64,000 nucleotides of DNA from Bacteroidota bacterium. Its GTDB lineage: Bacteria; Bacteroidota; Bacteroidia; Chitinophagales; Chitinophagaceae. Location of the stretch: positions 1-64,000 of the forward strand of contig JAEZDA010000091.1 of the NCBI GenBank assembly GCA_023433345.1, read 5' to 3'. The notes beneath the pieces were generated by a model. It made no database searches, was not told where the DNA came from, and worked only from the letters and a program-made list of their open reading frames with translations. The stretch's first letter is position 1. Each line of letters opens with the position of its first letter. Shown in pieces: positions 44,694-53,202 of the stretch. Made by a program: the position numbers and the translations under genes.

Positions 44694-45165
44694 AAAGTAG
44701 TTTGACTTTTAAACCAGAACTTTTATAAATATGATAAAAGTAAAATTTTTTGGGGTATGCCCATCAACAAATAAAATTTTGTATGTTATTGATTAACAGC
44801 AATATATGCCTGATATTGCGGTGAAAACTTTGCTGGATTGCCGGTTTGAAACTTATGCACAATCAAAAAAATAATTTTTTATTGTGGGCCCAATTAGTAA
44901 TTTAGCAATAGAATTTAATGGGTTAGTAAGTACAAAGGGTCAGCAGAAATGTTGACCCTTTTACTTTTTATCAACCAGTAATTTTTATACAGATTTTTCT
45001 CCTCAACTTATTTTTTTCAAAACGTTTTAATCATCGATTCGGTGATATTTATTTTTCATTGCGAATTATTTTTCAGCGAAAGTTTGAAGCATCATTTTGA
45101 AGTCGCTCATTCTAAAATTTGCATTTCTGTTTTCACTGACCGCTCAGCCATCAACCGAATGATTT
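44694..45165. other. Intergenic region upstream of the receptor and radA
   Basis: About 470 bp of AT-rich DNA between divergent receptor and radA genes. It holds one clear hairpin (44934-44961). No cobalamin-riboswitch box or TAnnTTTG box next to either start is evident to me. The hairpin is the only structured element I can support. Confidence 0.5.
44934..44970 (+). terminator. Orphan intrinsic terminator hairpin
   Basis: aaagggtca pairs perfectly with tgaccctttt across a 10-base loop, and the plus strand continues ttactttttat. It is a good terminator on the plus strand, but no gene lies upstream on that strand before the receptor start, so it could end a small RNA or divergent transcript. 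Confidence 0.7.
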
Positions 45166-45193
45166 CTAATTTTTAGTTTTTAATTTTTACTTT
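45166..45193. repeat. Heptad array before radA
   Basis: Four 7-base units of the ctaattt, ttagttt, ttaattt, ttacttt series ending 6 bases before the radA ATG. They replace any normal ribosome site or leader. Confidence 0.75.
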
Positions 45194-45199
45194 TCCTCC

Positions 45200-46567
45200 A
45201 TGAGTAAAACGAAAAGCGCCTTCTTTTGTCAGAACTGTGGATATGAAAGTGCGAAGTGGGCAGGTAAATGTCCTTCGTGTAATGAATGGAACACATTTGT
45301 TGAAGAGCTTGTAGTGAAAGGGAACGATAAACTCCGAACAGATGAATGGAATGAAGGAAGCAAAGTAAAGATAGTTTCGCTTGGAGAGGTGCATAGTTCC
45401 GGGGAGCATAGAACAATGACCGGCGACCCTGAACTGGATCGCGTATTGGGTGGCGGCATCGTGGGAGGATCGATTGTGCTGGTTGCAGGAGAACCCGGTA
45501 TCGGGAAATCAACCCTGTTCCTGCAAATGGCTCTCGCCATGAAAAACATTACCACTCTTTATGTGAGCGGTGAAGAAAGCGTTCAACAGGTAAAAATGCG
45601 CGCCGACAGGTTGGGTTCATTAAATGAGCATTTTTATCTTTTAACTGAAACCAACACCCAAAACATTTTCCAGGAGCTGAAGAAATTGAAACCACAACTC
45701 CTGATAGTTGATTCCATTCAAACATTACAATCGCCTTTTATAGAATCCTCTCCCGGCAGTGTGAGCCAGATCCGTGAAACTGCTGCCGAATTGCAGCGAT
45801 ATGCAAAGGCATCCGGCACTCCGGTGTTTCTTATCGGTCACATCACTAAGGATGGCAACATTGCGGGACCTAAAATTCTGGAGCACATGGTAGACACCGT
45901 CCTCCAATTTGAAGGCGACCGGCATCACACATATCGCATTCTTCGCACGCTTAAAAATCGCTTCGGCTCCGCATCTGAACTTGGAATCTATGAAATGACA
46001 ATGGCGGGAATGCGACCCGTTGTTAACCCGAGTGAAATTTTACTAAGCAACAAAGACGAGCAGCTGAGCGGAATTGCGATCGCTGCAACAATGGAAGGAA
46101 TACGCCCTTTGCTGATTGAAACCCAGGCACTGGTTACCCAGAGCGTTTATGGAACGCCGCAACGAACGGTATCCGGTTTTGATCTGCGACGTTTGCAACT
46201 GCTGCTCGCCGTGCTGGAAAAACGCGGGGGCTTTCACTTTGGCGTTAAGGATGTATTCATTAATATAGCGGGCGGCATTCGTACTGAAGACCCCTCGATC
46301 GACCTGGCAATTGTGTGTGCCCTGTTGAGCAGTTATGAGGATATACCTCTCTCGCCTCACACCTGTTTTGCGGGTGAGGTGGGGCTGAGTGGAGAAATAC
46401 GGGCCGTGAACCGGGTTGAACAACGAATTGCGGAGGCAGAAAAACTCGGCTTTGAAAAGATCTTCATCAGCAAACACCAGGCAAAGGCAGTTGGCAAAAC
46501 GAAAAGCAGTATTGAAATTCTTTCTTTCGGCAAGGTGGAGGAAGTATACCGGCACCTGTTTTCCTAA
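45200..46567 (+). CDS. radA: DNA repair protein RadA
   Basis: RecA-like ATPase/helicase that processes recombination intermediates. Seen: N-terminal zinc finger FFCQNCGYESAKWAGKCPSC, Walker A AGEPGIGKSTLFLQMA near residue 95, the RadA-specific KNRFGSASELGIYEM motif near 255, and a Lon-like C-terminal domain. Length 455 aa is standard. The start ATG follows directly after a heptad array, with no Shine-Dalgarno sequence. comF follows after 48 bp. Confidence 0.96.
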   Translation: MSKTKSAFFCQNCGYESAKWAGKCPSCNEWNTFVEELVVKGNDKLRTDEWNEGSKVKIVSLGEVHSSGEHRTMTGDPELDRVLGGGIVGGSIVLVAGEPGIGKSTLFLQMALAMKNITTLYVSGEESVQQVKMRADRLGSLNEHFYLLTETNTQNIFQELKKLKPQLLIVDSIQTLQSPFIESSPGSVSQIRETAAELQRYAKASGTPVFLIGHITKDGNIAGPKILEHMVDTVLQFEGDRHHTYRILRTLKNRFGSASELGIYEMTMAGMRPVVNPSEILLSNKDEQLSGIAIAATMEGIRPLLIETQALVTQSVYGTPQRTVSGFDLRRLQLLLAVLEKRGGFHFGVKDVFINIAGGIRTEDPSIDLAIVCALLSSYEDIPLSPHTCFAGEVGLSGEIRAVNRVEQRIAEAEKLGFEKIFISKHQAKAVGKTKSSIEILSFGKVEEVYRHLFS

Positions 46568-46615
46568 CCCGAAAAGTACACACTGCATAAATGGGCGCGG
46601 GCATATATTTATAAG

Positions 46616-47311
46616 ATGGTGCAAAGCCTTCTTTCCGACCTCGCCAACCTGTTTTATCCTCTGCGATGCGTGGGTTGTGGAGCTGATGTATACACCAAGG
46701 CCTCCCCAATTTGCATCACGTGTTTCAATGACATGCCCAGAACCGGGTTTTCAGGAATCAACGTAAACCCAATCGAGAAAATCTTTTTTGGCCGGCTACC
46801 TTTGATATTTGCACACAGTGAACTTTATTTTTCCAAATCCGGCATCGTTCAGCAGCTCATTCATGAATTGAAGTACAAAGGAAACCAGGAAATTGGTGAA
46901 TACATGGGAACTCTTATCGGGCAGTCGCTCGAGTTGGGTAAAGGCCCTATGTGCTGCGATTACCTCGTGCCCTTGCCGCTTCATCAATCGAAACAATTCC
47001 GGCGGGGATATAACCAGGCTGAAGTGATATGCAAAGGCATAAGTGTGCGCACCGGCATCCCTATTCTTTCAAAAGCAGTTGTTCGATGCAGAAGTACGGA
47101 AACCCAAACGAAAAAGAAGAGAACGGAGCGCTGGCAGAATGTTGACGGAAGTTTTTCAATACTAGAAGGCTGCAAAATGGAGGGTAAGAAAATATTACTG
47201 ATAGATGATGTACTCACTACAGGCGCAACTCTCGAAGCCTGCGGAAGAGCCCTCCTTCAAATTCCGGGCATCCAACTGGCCATCGCCACGCTCGCCTTCG
47301 CAAGTAAATGA
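46616..47311 (+). CDS. comF: ComF family phosphoribosyltransferase-like protein
   Basis: A 231-residue cytosolic protein of the ComF/GntX family, needed for DNA uptake in naturally competent bacteria. Seen: an N-terminal Cys cluster, CVGCGADVYTKASPICITC, likely a zinc finger; LIHELKYKGNQEIGEYMG; and the C-terminal phosphoribosyltransferase signature KILLIDDVLTTGATLEACG. The precise biochemical role is not settled. It lies 48 bp after radA, and the ComEA-like gene is at 7.6 kb. Confidence 0.92.
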   Translation: MVQSLLSDLANLFYPLRCVGCGADVYTKASPICITCFNDMPRTGFSGINVNPIEKIFFGRLPLIFAHSELYFSKSGIVQQLIHELKYKGNQEIGEYMGTLIGQSLELGKGPMCCDYLVPLPLHQSKQFRRGYNQAEVICKGISVRTGIPILSKAVVRCRSTETQTKKKRTERWQNVDGSFSILEGCKMEGKKILLIDDVLTTGATLEACGRALLQIPGIQLAIATLAFASK

Positions 47312-47353
47312 ACCTGAAAAGATAAAACCGGGGAGGTTATTGTTTCATTTTTT

Positions 47354-47361
47354 TAGATTTG
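47354..47361 (+). promoter_or_regulatory. -7 box TAGATTTG
   Basis: Perfect TAnnTTTG whose G is 6 bases before the ATG at 47367, predicting a leader of about 2 nt for the beta-helix lipoprotein gene. Confidence 0.6.
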
Positions 47362-47366
47362 CTGAG

Positions 47367-48770
47367 ATGAGCCGATCGATCCTTGCTACTTCATGTTGCT
47401 TTTTAGCCCTCGCAATTTTCTTTTCGTGTAAAAAAAATGACCTTGTAACCGGAAGCGATGCATCTGTATACTTTTCAACGGATAGTTTGAAGTTTGATAC
47501 CGTTTTTACTTCTGTCGGCTCCGTAACAAAGTCATTCAAAATTTTCAATAACAACAACGGAAGATTGAAAATTTCCACCGTTAAATTGATGGGGGGACCG
47601 GCATCTCCCTATAATACAAATATCAATGGCGTGGCAACAGATGAACTCCGCGACATTGAAATTGAGGCGAATGACAGCATCTATGTATTTGTTACCGTCA
47701 CTATAGATCCAAACTTGACACAGTTACCATTTATTGTTTCAGATAGCATACTTGTTGAATATAACGACAACCGAAAATTTGTACAATTGGAAGCCTTTGG
47801 TAAGAACGCACACTTCCTTCGTGGGGAAACTATTTCTGCAAACACTGTCTTCGATGCTACACTTCCATATGTTATTCTCGATGGACTTCGTGTAGACACC
47901 TCCGTTACCCTTACCATTTCGCCAGGCACGCAATTGTATTTTCATGCAAATGCTCCGCTGATCGTTGATGGAACCCTCAACGCCAGAGGGACTGTTTCAA
48001 ATCGGATACTGTTTACCGGAGACCGGCTTGATGATTATTACCGTGACCTGCCGGGAAGCTGGCCCGGAATTTATTTCAGGGAGAGCAGCACAGAAAACGA
48101 ACTTCAATTTTGCAGGATCATCAATGCTTACCAGGGCCTGATTGCGGCGGGTCAACCAAATGCACCGGTAGCTAAAATAACTATCCAGCAATGCGAGATC
48201 AGTAACATTTACGATGCCGGCTTATACCTGCTTGCTTCTTCTGCAGATATTTCGAACACGCTTGTTGCCAACTGCGGAACCAACCTGTTGATCAGGCAGG
48301 GAGGAAATTATTCCATCACTCACTCAACATTCGCATCTTATTCAAATTTCAACACATTCAGAACCGAGCCTGTTGTTGCTATATATAATTATGATGACGT
48401 TTCAGGAACGCGCCTTACAGGCAACCTGCAGGCAAGCTTCACCAATTGCATCATTTGGGGCGAAGGAGGAATTGCTGAGAGCGAAGTAGTCACGGCTAAG
48501 GACGACAATGCAGGCTACGATCTCACATTCAATCATACGCTGTATCGCTCACCGCTTCCTCCTGCCTATACTATCATTTCAAGCTCCATTGCCAATGCCG
48601 ATCCTCTGTTTGACAGTGTTGATGTTTTCAACAACTACTACGATTTCAGAATTAGCGCGGATTTTGCTCCGGGTAAAGATGCCGGCACCGTCACCCCGTA
48701 TTTGAAAGACCTGGACGATCTTGATCGCAATGTGGCGCTTCCGGATCTTGGCGCGTACGAAAAACAATAA
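47367..48770 (+). CDS. Parallel beta-helix lipoprotein
   Basis: A 467-residue outer-surface or periplasmic lipoprotein. Start MSRSILATSC with lipobox FFSCKK (Cys about 21). The N-terminal part is a beta-sandwich (DTVFTSVGSVTKSFKIFNNN), then a right-handed parallel beta-helix with repeated turns: PGTQLYFHANAPLIVDGTL, LNARGTVSNRILFTGDR and later coils with ISNTLVANCGTN and SITHSTFASYS. No catalytic polysaccharide lyase residues are recognised. The C-terminus DLGAYEKQ is a motif often seen in such repeats. Function unknown; substrate binding is inferred. Confidence 0.82.
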   Translation: MSRSILATSCCFLALAIFFSCKKNDLVTGSDASVYFSTDSLKFDTVFTSVGSVTKSFKIFNNNNGRLKISTVKLMGGPASPYNTNINGVATDELRDIEIEANDSIYVFVTVTIDPNLTQLPFIVSDSILVEYNDNRKFVQLEAFGKNAHFLRGETISANTVFDATLPYVILDGLRVDTSVTLTISPGTQLYFHANAPLIVDGTLNARGTVSNRILFTGDRLDDYYRDLPGSWPGIYFRESSTENELQFCRIINAYQGLIAAGQPNAPVAKITIQQCEISNIYDAGLYLLASSADISNTLVANCGTNLLIRQGGNYSITHSTFASYSNFNTFRTEPVVAIYNYDDVSGTRLTGNLQASFTNCIIWGEGGIAESEVVTAKDDNAGYDLTFNHTLYRSPLPPAYTIISSSIANADPLFDSVDVFNNYYDFRISADFAPGKDAGTVTPYLKDLDDLDRNVALPDLGAYEKQ

Positions 48771-48772
48771 AT

Positions 48773-49330
48773 ATGTATCGTTTACTTATCATTCTGATGT
48801 TTCTTTCCTGCGCTCACCGGGAATCACCAAAAAGCTATGAATCAAAAACGGATCAAATGAATAATTCAATTCACCAGTTTAAAGTTGCGGCATTGGATGG
48901 AGGCACCATCGATTTTTCATCATTTAAAGGAAAGAAAATACTTGTGGTGAATACTGCTTCCGAATGCGGCTACACCCCACAATATGCAGGCCTTCAGCAG
49001 CTTTATGAAAAATATGGTTCAAAACTGGCCATCGTTGGCTTTCCGTCTAACGATTTCGGCGGACAGGAACCCGGAAGTAAGGAAGAGATAAAATCCTTTT
49101 GCCAGAAAAATTACGGAGTTACCTTTCCGATGGCGGAAAAAATCACTGTTAAGGGGAATGATGCACATGAAGTGTATCAATGGCTCACATCCAAAGAAAA
49201 AAATGGCGTACAAAGCAGTGAGGTGAAATGGAATTTCAACAAATTTCTGCTTGATGAAAACGGCGTATTGCTGAAAAAATTTGATAGCGACACCGAGCCT
49301 CTTAGTGAAAGTATCACCGAACTCCTCTGA
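48773..49330 (+). CDS. Glutathione peroxidase family lipoprotein
   Basis: Thiol peroxidase of the GPx fold with an N-terminal lipoprotein signal (LLIILMFLSCAH). Peroxidatic Cys in NTASECGYTPQYAGLQ (Cys instead of selenocysteine), Gln in SNDFGGQEPGS, and Trp/Asn in WNFNKFLL complete the catalytic tetrad. So it reduces hydroperoxides outside the cytosol, probably with thioredoxin as donor. It begins 2 bp after the beta-helix gene, so the two are likely co-transcribed. Confidence 0.92.
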   Translation: MYRLLIILMFLSCAHRESPKSYESKTDQMNNSIHQFKVAALDGGTIDFSSFKGKKILVVNTASECGYTPQYAGLQQLYEKYGSKLAIVGFPSNDFGGQEPGSKEEIKSFCQKNYGVTFPMAEKITVKGNDAHEVYQWLTSKEKNGVQSSEVKWNFNKFLLDENGVLLKKFDSDTEPLSESITELL

Positions 49331-49351
49331 CAATTTCTTTACTTTGCGGCC

Positions 49352-50563
49352 ATGCAGTTTAGTGATGTAATCGGGCAAAATGAGGTGAAAAACCAATTGA
49401 TGCAAATGGTCACCGAGAACCGGTTAAGCCATGCACTTTTGTTTTTGGGAAAAGAAGGCTCCGGCGCCTTTGCGCTTGCAAGAGCGTTTGCTCAGTATAT
49501 CAACTGCGAAAAGGCAAATCCTTCTTTTAGTAAAGGTCCCGGCGTTGTTTCCTTGTTTGGAGAAGATGAGCCATCCATGAGCCCGGTGCTAATGAAAGAC
49601 TCCTGCGGCACCTGCTCTTCCTGCGTGAAAAGCGCAGCAATGGTGCATCCTGATATACATTACAGCTACCCTGTATATCGTAAGGTTTCCAGCAAGCCGG
49701 CCCTTAGTTCAGATTTTGCGGTGGAGTGGAGAAAATTCACTCTTGAAAACCCATACAGTAACGAATATGAATGGCTGCAATATATAAATGCAGAAAATAA
49801 GCAGGGAAATATATCGCGTGAGGAAACTTCAGAGATCATCCATTATCTCAGCCTGAAAAGTTTTGAAAGCGAGTATAAAATTCTGATCGTATGGATGGCG
49901 GAGGCTTTGGGAACAACGGGAAATCACCTGTTAAAGCTCGTTGAGGAACCGCCTGCGAATACTGTATTCATTTTTGTGGCAGAAAATGAAAACCTGATCC
50001 TTCCCACCATTCTTTCACGCACGCAGTTGGTCAAGATACCCGCGCTTCAAAAACATGAAATTTCAGAAGCCCTCCAGGTTCGGCAGGGATTGGCAGAAAA
50101 AGAAGCCGACCAAATTGCTTCTTTGAGTACCGGAAATTATTTCGAAGCCCTGCAATTGTTGCAGCATGCTTCCGGCAGTTATGATCTACAACTTCGGGAA
50201 TGGTTGAACAGCATTTTACGAACGGGGCCATCAGCCCAGGTAAAATGGATCGATGAGATGGCTAAAACAGGCAGGGAAAAGCAAAAGCAGTTTTTGAAAT
50301 TCTTCAATCAATTGTTGCACCATGCAATTCGGATAGAAACATTAGGTGAGGAGACCGCCTTCCCCTCAGGAAGCGATTCCACCAATGAACTTGCCACGAA
50401 ACTGAATAAATTTAACCTCGCCCAGAAGGAAGCCATTATAAACGAACTTGATCAGGCAGTGTATCATATCGAAAGAAATGGTAATGCAAAGCTGATATTC
50501 CATGCCTTAACAATTCGCATATACCATATTGTTAGCAACAATTCATTAATTTTGATGGCGTAG
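49352..50563 (+). CDS. holB: DNA polymerase III delta' subunit
   Basis: Clamp-loader subunit of 403 residues. Seen: VIGQNEVKNQLMQMVTENRL at the start, a P-loop-like GKEGSGAFALARAFA lacking the catalytic Lys (delta' is not an ATPase), a zinc cluster CGTCSSC, and KILIVWMAEALGTTGNHLLK, LVEEPPANTVFIFVAEN in the sensor region. Length is slightly more than the usual 330-380 because of a longer N-terminal insertion. A TACTTTG box 5 bases before the ATG may be a promoter. Confidence 0.92.
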   Translation: MQFSDVIGQNEVKNQLMQMVTENRLSHALLFLGKEGSGAFALARAFAQYINCEKANPSFSKGPGVVSLFGEDEPSMSPVLMKDSCGTCSSCVKSAAMVHPDIHYSYPVYRKVSSKPALSSDFAVEWRKFTLENPYSNEYEWLQYINAENKQGNISREETSEIIHYLSLKSFESEYKILIVWMAEALGTTGNHLLKLVEEPPANTVFIFVAENENLILPTILSRTQLVKIPALQKHEISEALQVRQGLAEKEADQIASLSTGNYFEALQLLQHASGSYDLQLREWLNSILRTGPSAQVKWIDEMAKTGREKQKQFLKFFNQLLHHAIRIETLGEETAFPSGSDSTNELATKLNKFNLAQKEAIINELDQAVYHIERNGNAKLIFHALTIRIYHIVSNNSLILMA

Positions 50564-50696
50564 GGATGTGAGGAATGATAATGTGCAGCCATGTTTGCGC
50601 GCTTTGAACTTAGGATAACGGACGCTTAATATATTTTTCGGTTTTTGTTTATTGCAGTGGAAAATGAGTTTGCGGAACCCCGTTACCGGTATCGTG

Positions 50697-50730
50697 TTGC
50701 AAAGTCGCTCCGGCCTCCCCCTTATTTTTG
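50697..50730 (+). promoter_or_regulatory. Promoter of the PSP1 gene
   Basis: TTG at 50697-50699, a 23-base spacer and -7 box TATTTTTG at 50723-50730. The ATG is 26 bases after the box, so a leader of about 20 nt. Confidence 0.6.
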
Positions 50731-50755
50731 AAAATTAAAACCCCTCTTTAATTAT

Positions 50756-52165
50756 ATGGGATGTGGAAGTTGTGGAACGGGCGGAGCCCCGGGAGGTTGT
50801 AAAAGTCAGGGTCATTGTGCCAGTGGCAGTTGCAACAGAATGAATGTTTACGACTGGTTGGCAGACCTGCCATTCAGCGACCCCGAAAGCAGTTGCAAGG
50901 TTGTGGAAGTAGGTTTTAATAACGGCAGCCGAAAAGATTATTTCAGGAACAATTCATTTCAGTATTTCGCCAAGGGCGACATGGTAGCTGTAGAAGGCGT
51001 GAATGGATTTGATGTGGGCTATGTGAACCTCACGGGTGAACTCGTTCGCCTCCAGCTTAAGAAAAATAACATAGACGAAAAAACAGCAGAACTCCGGAAG
51101 ATCCTTCGCAGAGCAAGTGAGAGTGATCTGGCCCGCATGCAGGAAAATAAGCAAAGGGAGCCTCACATCCTTATCCGCAGCCGTGCCATGGCCAGGCAAT
51201 TAAAGCTTGAACTCAAAATGGCCGAGGTGGAACTACAGGCTGATGGCAAGAAGGCGACATTTTTTTATATAGCAGATGATCGTGTTGATTTTCGTGAACT
51301 CATCAAACTTTACGCTGCAGAATTTAAGGTAAAGGTTGAAATGCGCCAGATAGGTGCGAGGCAGGAAGCGGGAAAGGTTGGAGGAATCGGCAGTTGCGGG
51401 AGAGAACTTTGCTGCGCCACCTGGCTTACAGATTTTAAAAGCGTAAACACTAACGCTGCCCGGTATCAGAATCTTAGCATCAACCAAACAAAACTCAGCG
51501 GCCAGTGCGGAAGATTAAAATGTTGCTTGAACTATGAGCTGGATACCTACATGGATGCTTTACAGTTTTTCCCCACAGATTCTGATGTACTTGAAGTTGA
51601 AAAAGGCCGCGCCTTCCTGGTAAAGAAAGATATTTTCCGGAATCTGATGTGGTATACACTGCCTGACAGTAACAAACAATACCCGCTCACCATTGAGAGC
51701 GTGAAAAAGATAAAGGCTCAAAACCGTGAAGGCATCAGGCCTGAAGCGCTTGAAACAGCGGAAGTTCAATCAAATAAACCCCGCGAAGTTGAGCCCGAAT
51801 ACGCAGACCTTGTTGGCCAGATAAGTTTAAAAAGCCTCGAAAAAACTACGCGTAAACGCCGCGATAAAGAACGAAGCAGGCAACAATCACATAAGCCTGG
51901 TGCAAAACCGCAGCAACAATCAGGTGAGCAACAGTCGTCCCGGCCGCAATCACAATCAAGACCTCAACAGCAAAGGCAGCAGCAAAAGCCCGGAGGCCAG
52001 CAACGCAATGCCCAGCCGCGGGCGCAAGGCGGGAAACCTGATGGTGACAGAAGGCAGGGTGCGGGCAGGCCCCAACAAGGAGGTCGTACGCAACACGGTA
52101 ACCGGCCGCAGGGAAACCGTCCACAGGGAGGCCAACAAAAGCCGCCCCAGGATAAAAGCAATTAG
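50756..52165 (+). CDS. PSP1 domain protein with long disordered tail
   Basis: A 469-residue protein. An N-terminal Cys/Gly-rich segment (GCGSCGTGGAPGGCKSQGHC), then the PSP1 core with GRELCCATWLTDF and QCGRLKCCLNYELDTY, relating it to RicT/YaaT, which acts with RicA/RicF in RNA processing and sporulation in Bacillus. From about residue 365 the sequence is a Gln/Arg/Pro/Gly-rich tail with RPQ and QGG repeats, likely disordered and possibly RNA-binding. gldA follows 2 bp later. Confidence 0.9.
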   Translation: MGCGSCGTGGAPGGCKSQGHCASGSCNRMNVYDWLADLPFSDPESSCKVVEVGFNNGSRKDYFRNNSFQYFAKGDMVAVEGVNGFDVGYVNLTGELVRLQLKKNNIDEKTAELRKILRRASESDLARMQENKQREPHILIRSRAMARQLKLELKMAEVELQADGKKATFFYIADDRVDFRELIKLYAAEFKVKVEMRQIGARQEAGKVGGIGSCGRELCCATWLTDFKSVNTNAARYQNLSINQTKLSGQCGRLKCCLNYELDTYMDALQFFPTDSDVLEVEKGRAFLVKKDIFRNLMWYTLPDSNKQYPLTIESVKKIKAQNREGIRPEALETAEVQSNKPREVEPEYADLVGQISLKSLEKTTRKRRDKERSRQQSHKPGAKPQQQSGEQQSSRPQSQSRPQQQRQQQKPGGQQRNAQPRAQGGKPDGDRRQGAGRPQQGGRTQHGNRPQGNRPQGGQQKPPQDKSN

Positions 52166-52167
52166 GC

Positions 52168-53079
52168 ATGTCAATCAGGGTTGAAAATCTTCTTAAAATT
52201 TATGGCGAGCAGAAAGCTGTCAACAACATCAGTTTCCAGGTAGGGAAAGGAGAAATAGTCGGCTTCCTTGGGCCTAATGGTGCAGGAAAATCAACCACTA
52301 TGAAGATGATTACAGGCTATCTTTCACCAGACGGGGGAGCAATTGATGTTTGTGGCATCGATGCAGTAAACAACTCTCTGGAATCAAAGAAAAAGATCGG
52401 ATACTTACCGGAAGCTAATCCATTATACTATGATATGTATATCCGGGAATATCTTTTATTCATCAGCAACATTCACAAGCTAAATGATAAGACTGAAAAA
52501 ATTGAAAGCGTAATCAGGAGAGTTGGCTTAACTCCCGAAGCGCACAAAAAGGTTGGCCAACTCAGTAAGGGATATAAACAAAGAGTGGGGCTGGCCGCAG
52601 CAATGCTTCATGACCCCGAAGTGTTGATTCTTGACGAACCTACTTCAGGCCTCGACCCAAACCAGATCATGGAGATCAGGTCTGTTATCCGTGAACTTGC
52701 ACAAACCAAAACGATACTTTTTTCATCGCATATTATGCAGGAAGTTGAATCACTTTGCGATCGCGTAATAATAATAAACAAGGGAAATATTGTTGCCGAT
52801 GATTCTTTAGCCCTATTAAAACGCCTAAATGATGATAAAACCATGGTGGTGCTGGTTGAATTTAGTGAAGATGTAAATGCAGATTCTTTGAAACTGATGG
52901 AACATGCTGATGCAGTTGAAAAGACGGGCGCTTCTTCATTTTCAATTCGTACAAAGGAAGGTGAAAGCATTCGCCGCCAGCTATTGCAGCTTAGTGTAAA
53001 CAACCAATGGAACATCCTCTCTTTGCAAACCCGCGAACAAAACCTGGAAAACGTTTTTAAAGAACTCACCACGAAATAA
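52168..53079 (+). CDS. gldA: Gliding-motility ABC transporter ATPase GldA
   Basis: ATPase subunit of the GldA/GldF/GldG ABC transporter, needed for gliding in Flavobacterium. Seen: Walker A GPNGAGKSTTMKM, GYLPEANPLYYDMYIREYL, signature QLSKGYKQRVGLA, Walker B VLILDEPTSGLDPNQ, H-loop FSSHIMQE and a C-terminal regulatory region. Permease genes gldF and gldG are not in the window. A different ABC role is possible, since close relatives exist without gliding. It starts 2 bp after the PSP1 gene. Confidence 0.88.
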   Translation: MSIRVENLLKIYGEQKAVNNISFQVGKGEIVGFLGPNGAGKSTTMKMITGYLSPDGGAIDVCGIDAVNNSLESKKKIGYLPEANPLYYDMYIREYLLFISNIHKLNDKTEKIESVIRRVGLTPEAHKKVGQLSKGYKQRVGLAAAMLHDPEVLILDEPTSGLDPNQIMEIRSVIRELAQTKTILFSSHIMQEVESLCDRVIIINKGNIVADDSLALLKRLNDDKTMVVLVEFSEDVNADSLKLMEHADAVEKTGASSFSIRTKEGESIRRQLLQLSVNNQWNILSLQTREQNLENVFKELTTK

Positions 53080-53202
53080 CTAACACCTGCTTCTTTTGGT
53101 TTCGATTCTCTAAGATTGTTTCTTTGCAAAAATTTTCCGAAGCTGGGTCCCTCAACTGTGGTCAGTAAATTCTTTATCTTACGCCCTTTACAAAAAACCT
53201 TT

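Noticed and set aside
44694..45199. Cobalamin riboswitch upstream of the TonB-dependent receptor
   Set aside because: I could not find the B12-box consensus or the expected multi-stem layout; only one simple hairpin is present and it faces the other way.
48773..49330. Selenocysteine glutathione peroxidase
   Set aside because: The catalytic position is an ordinary Cys codon in NTASECGYT and no in-frame TGA is present.
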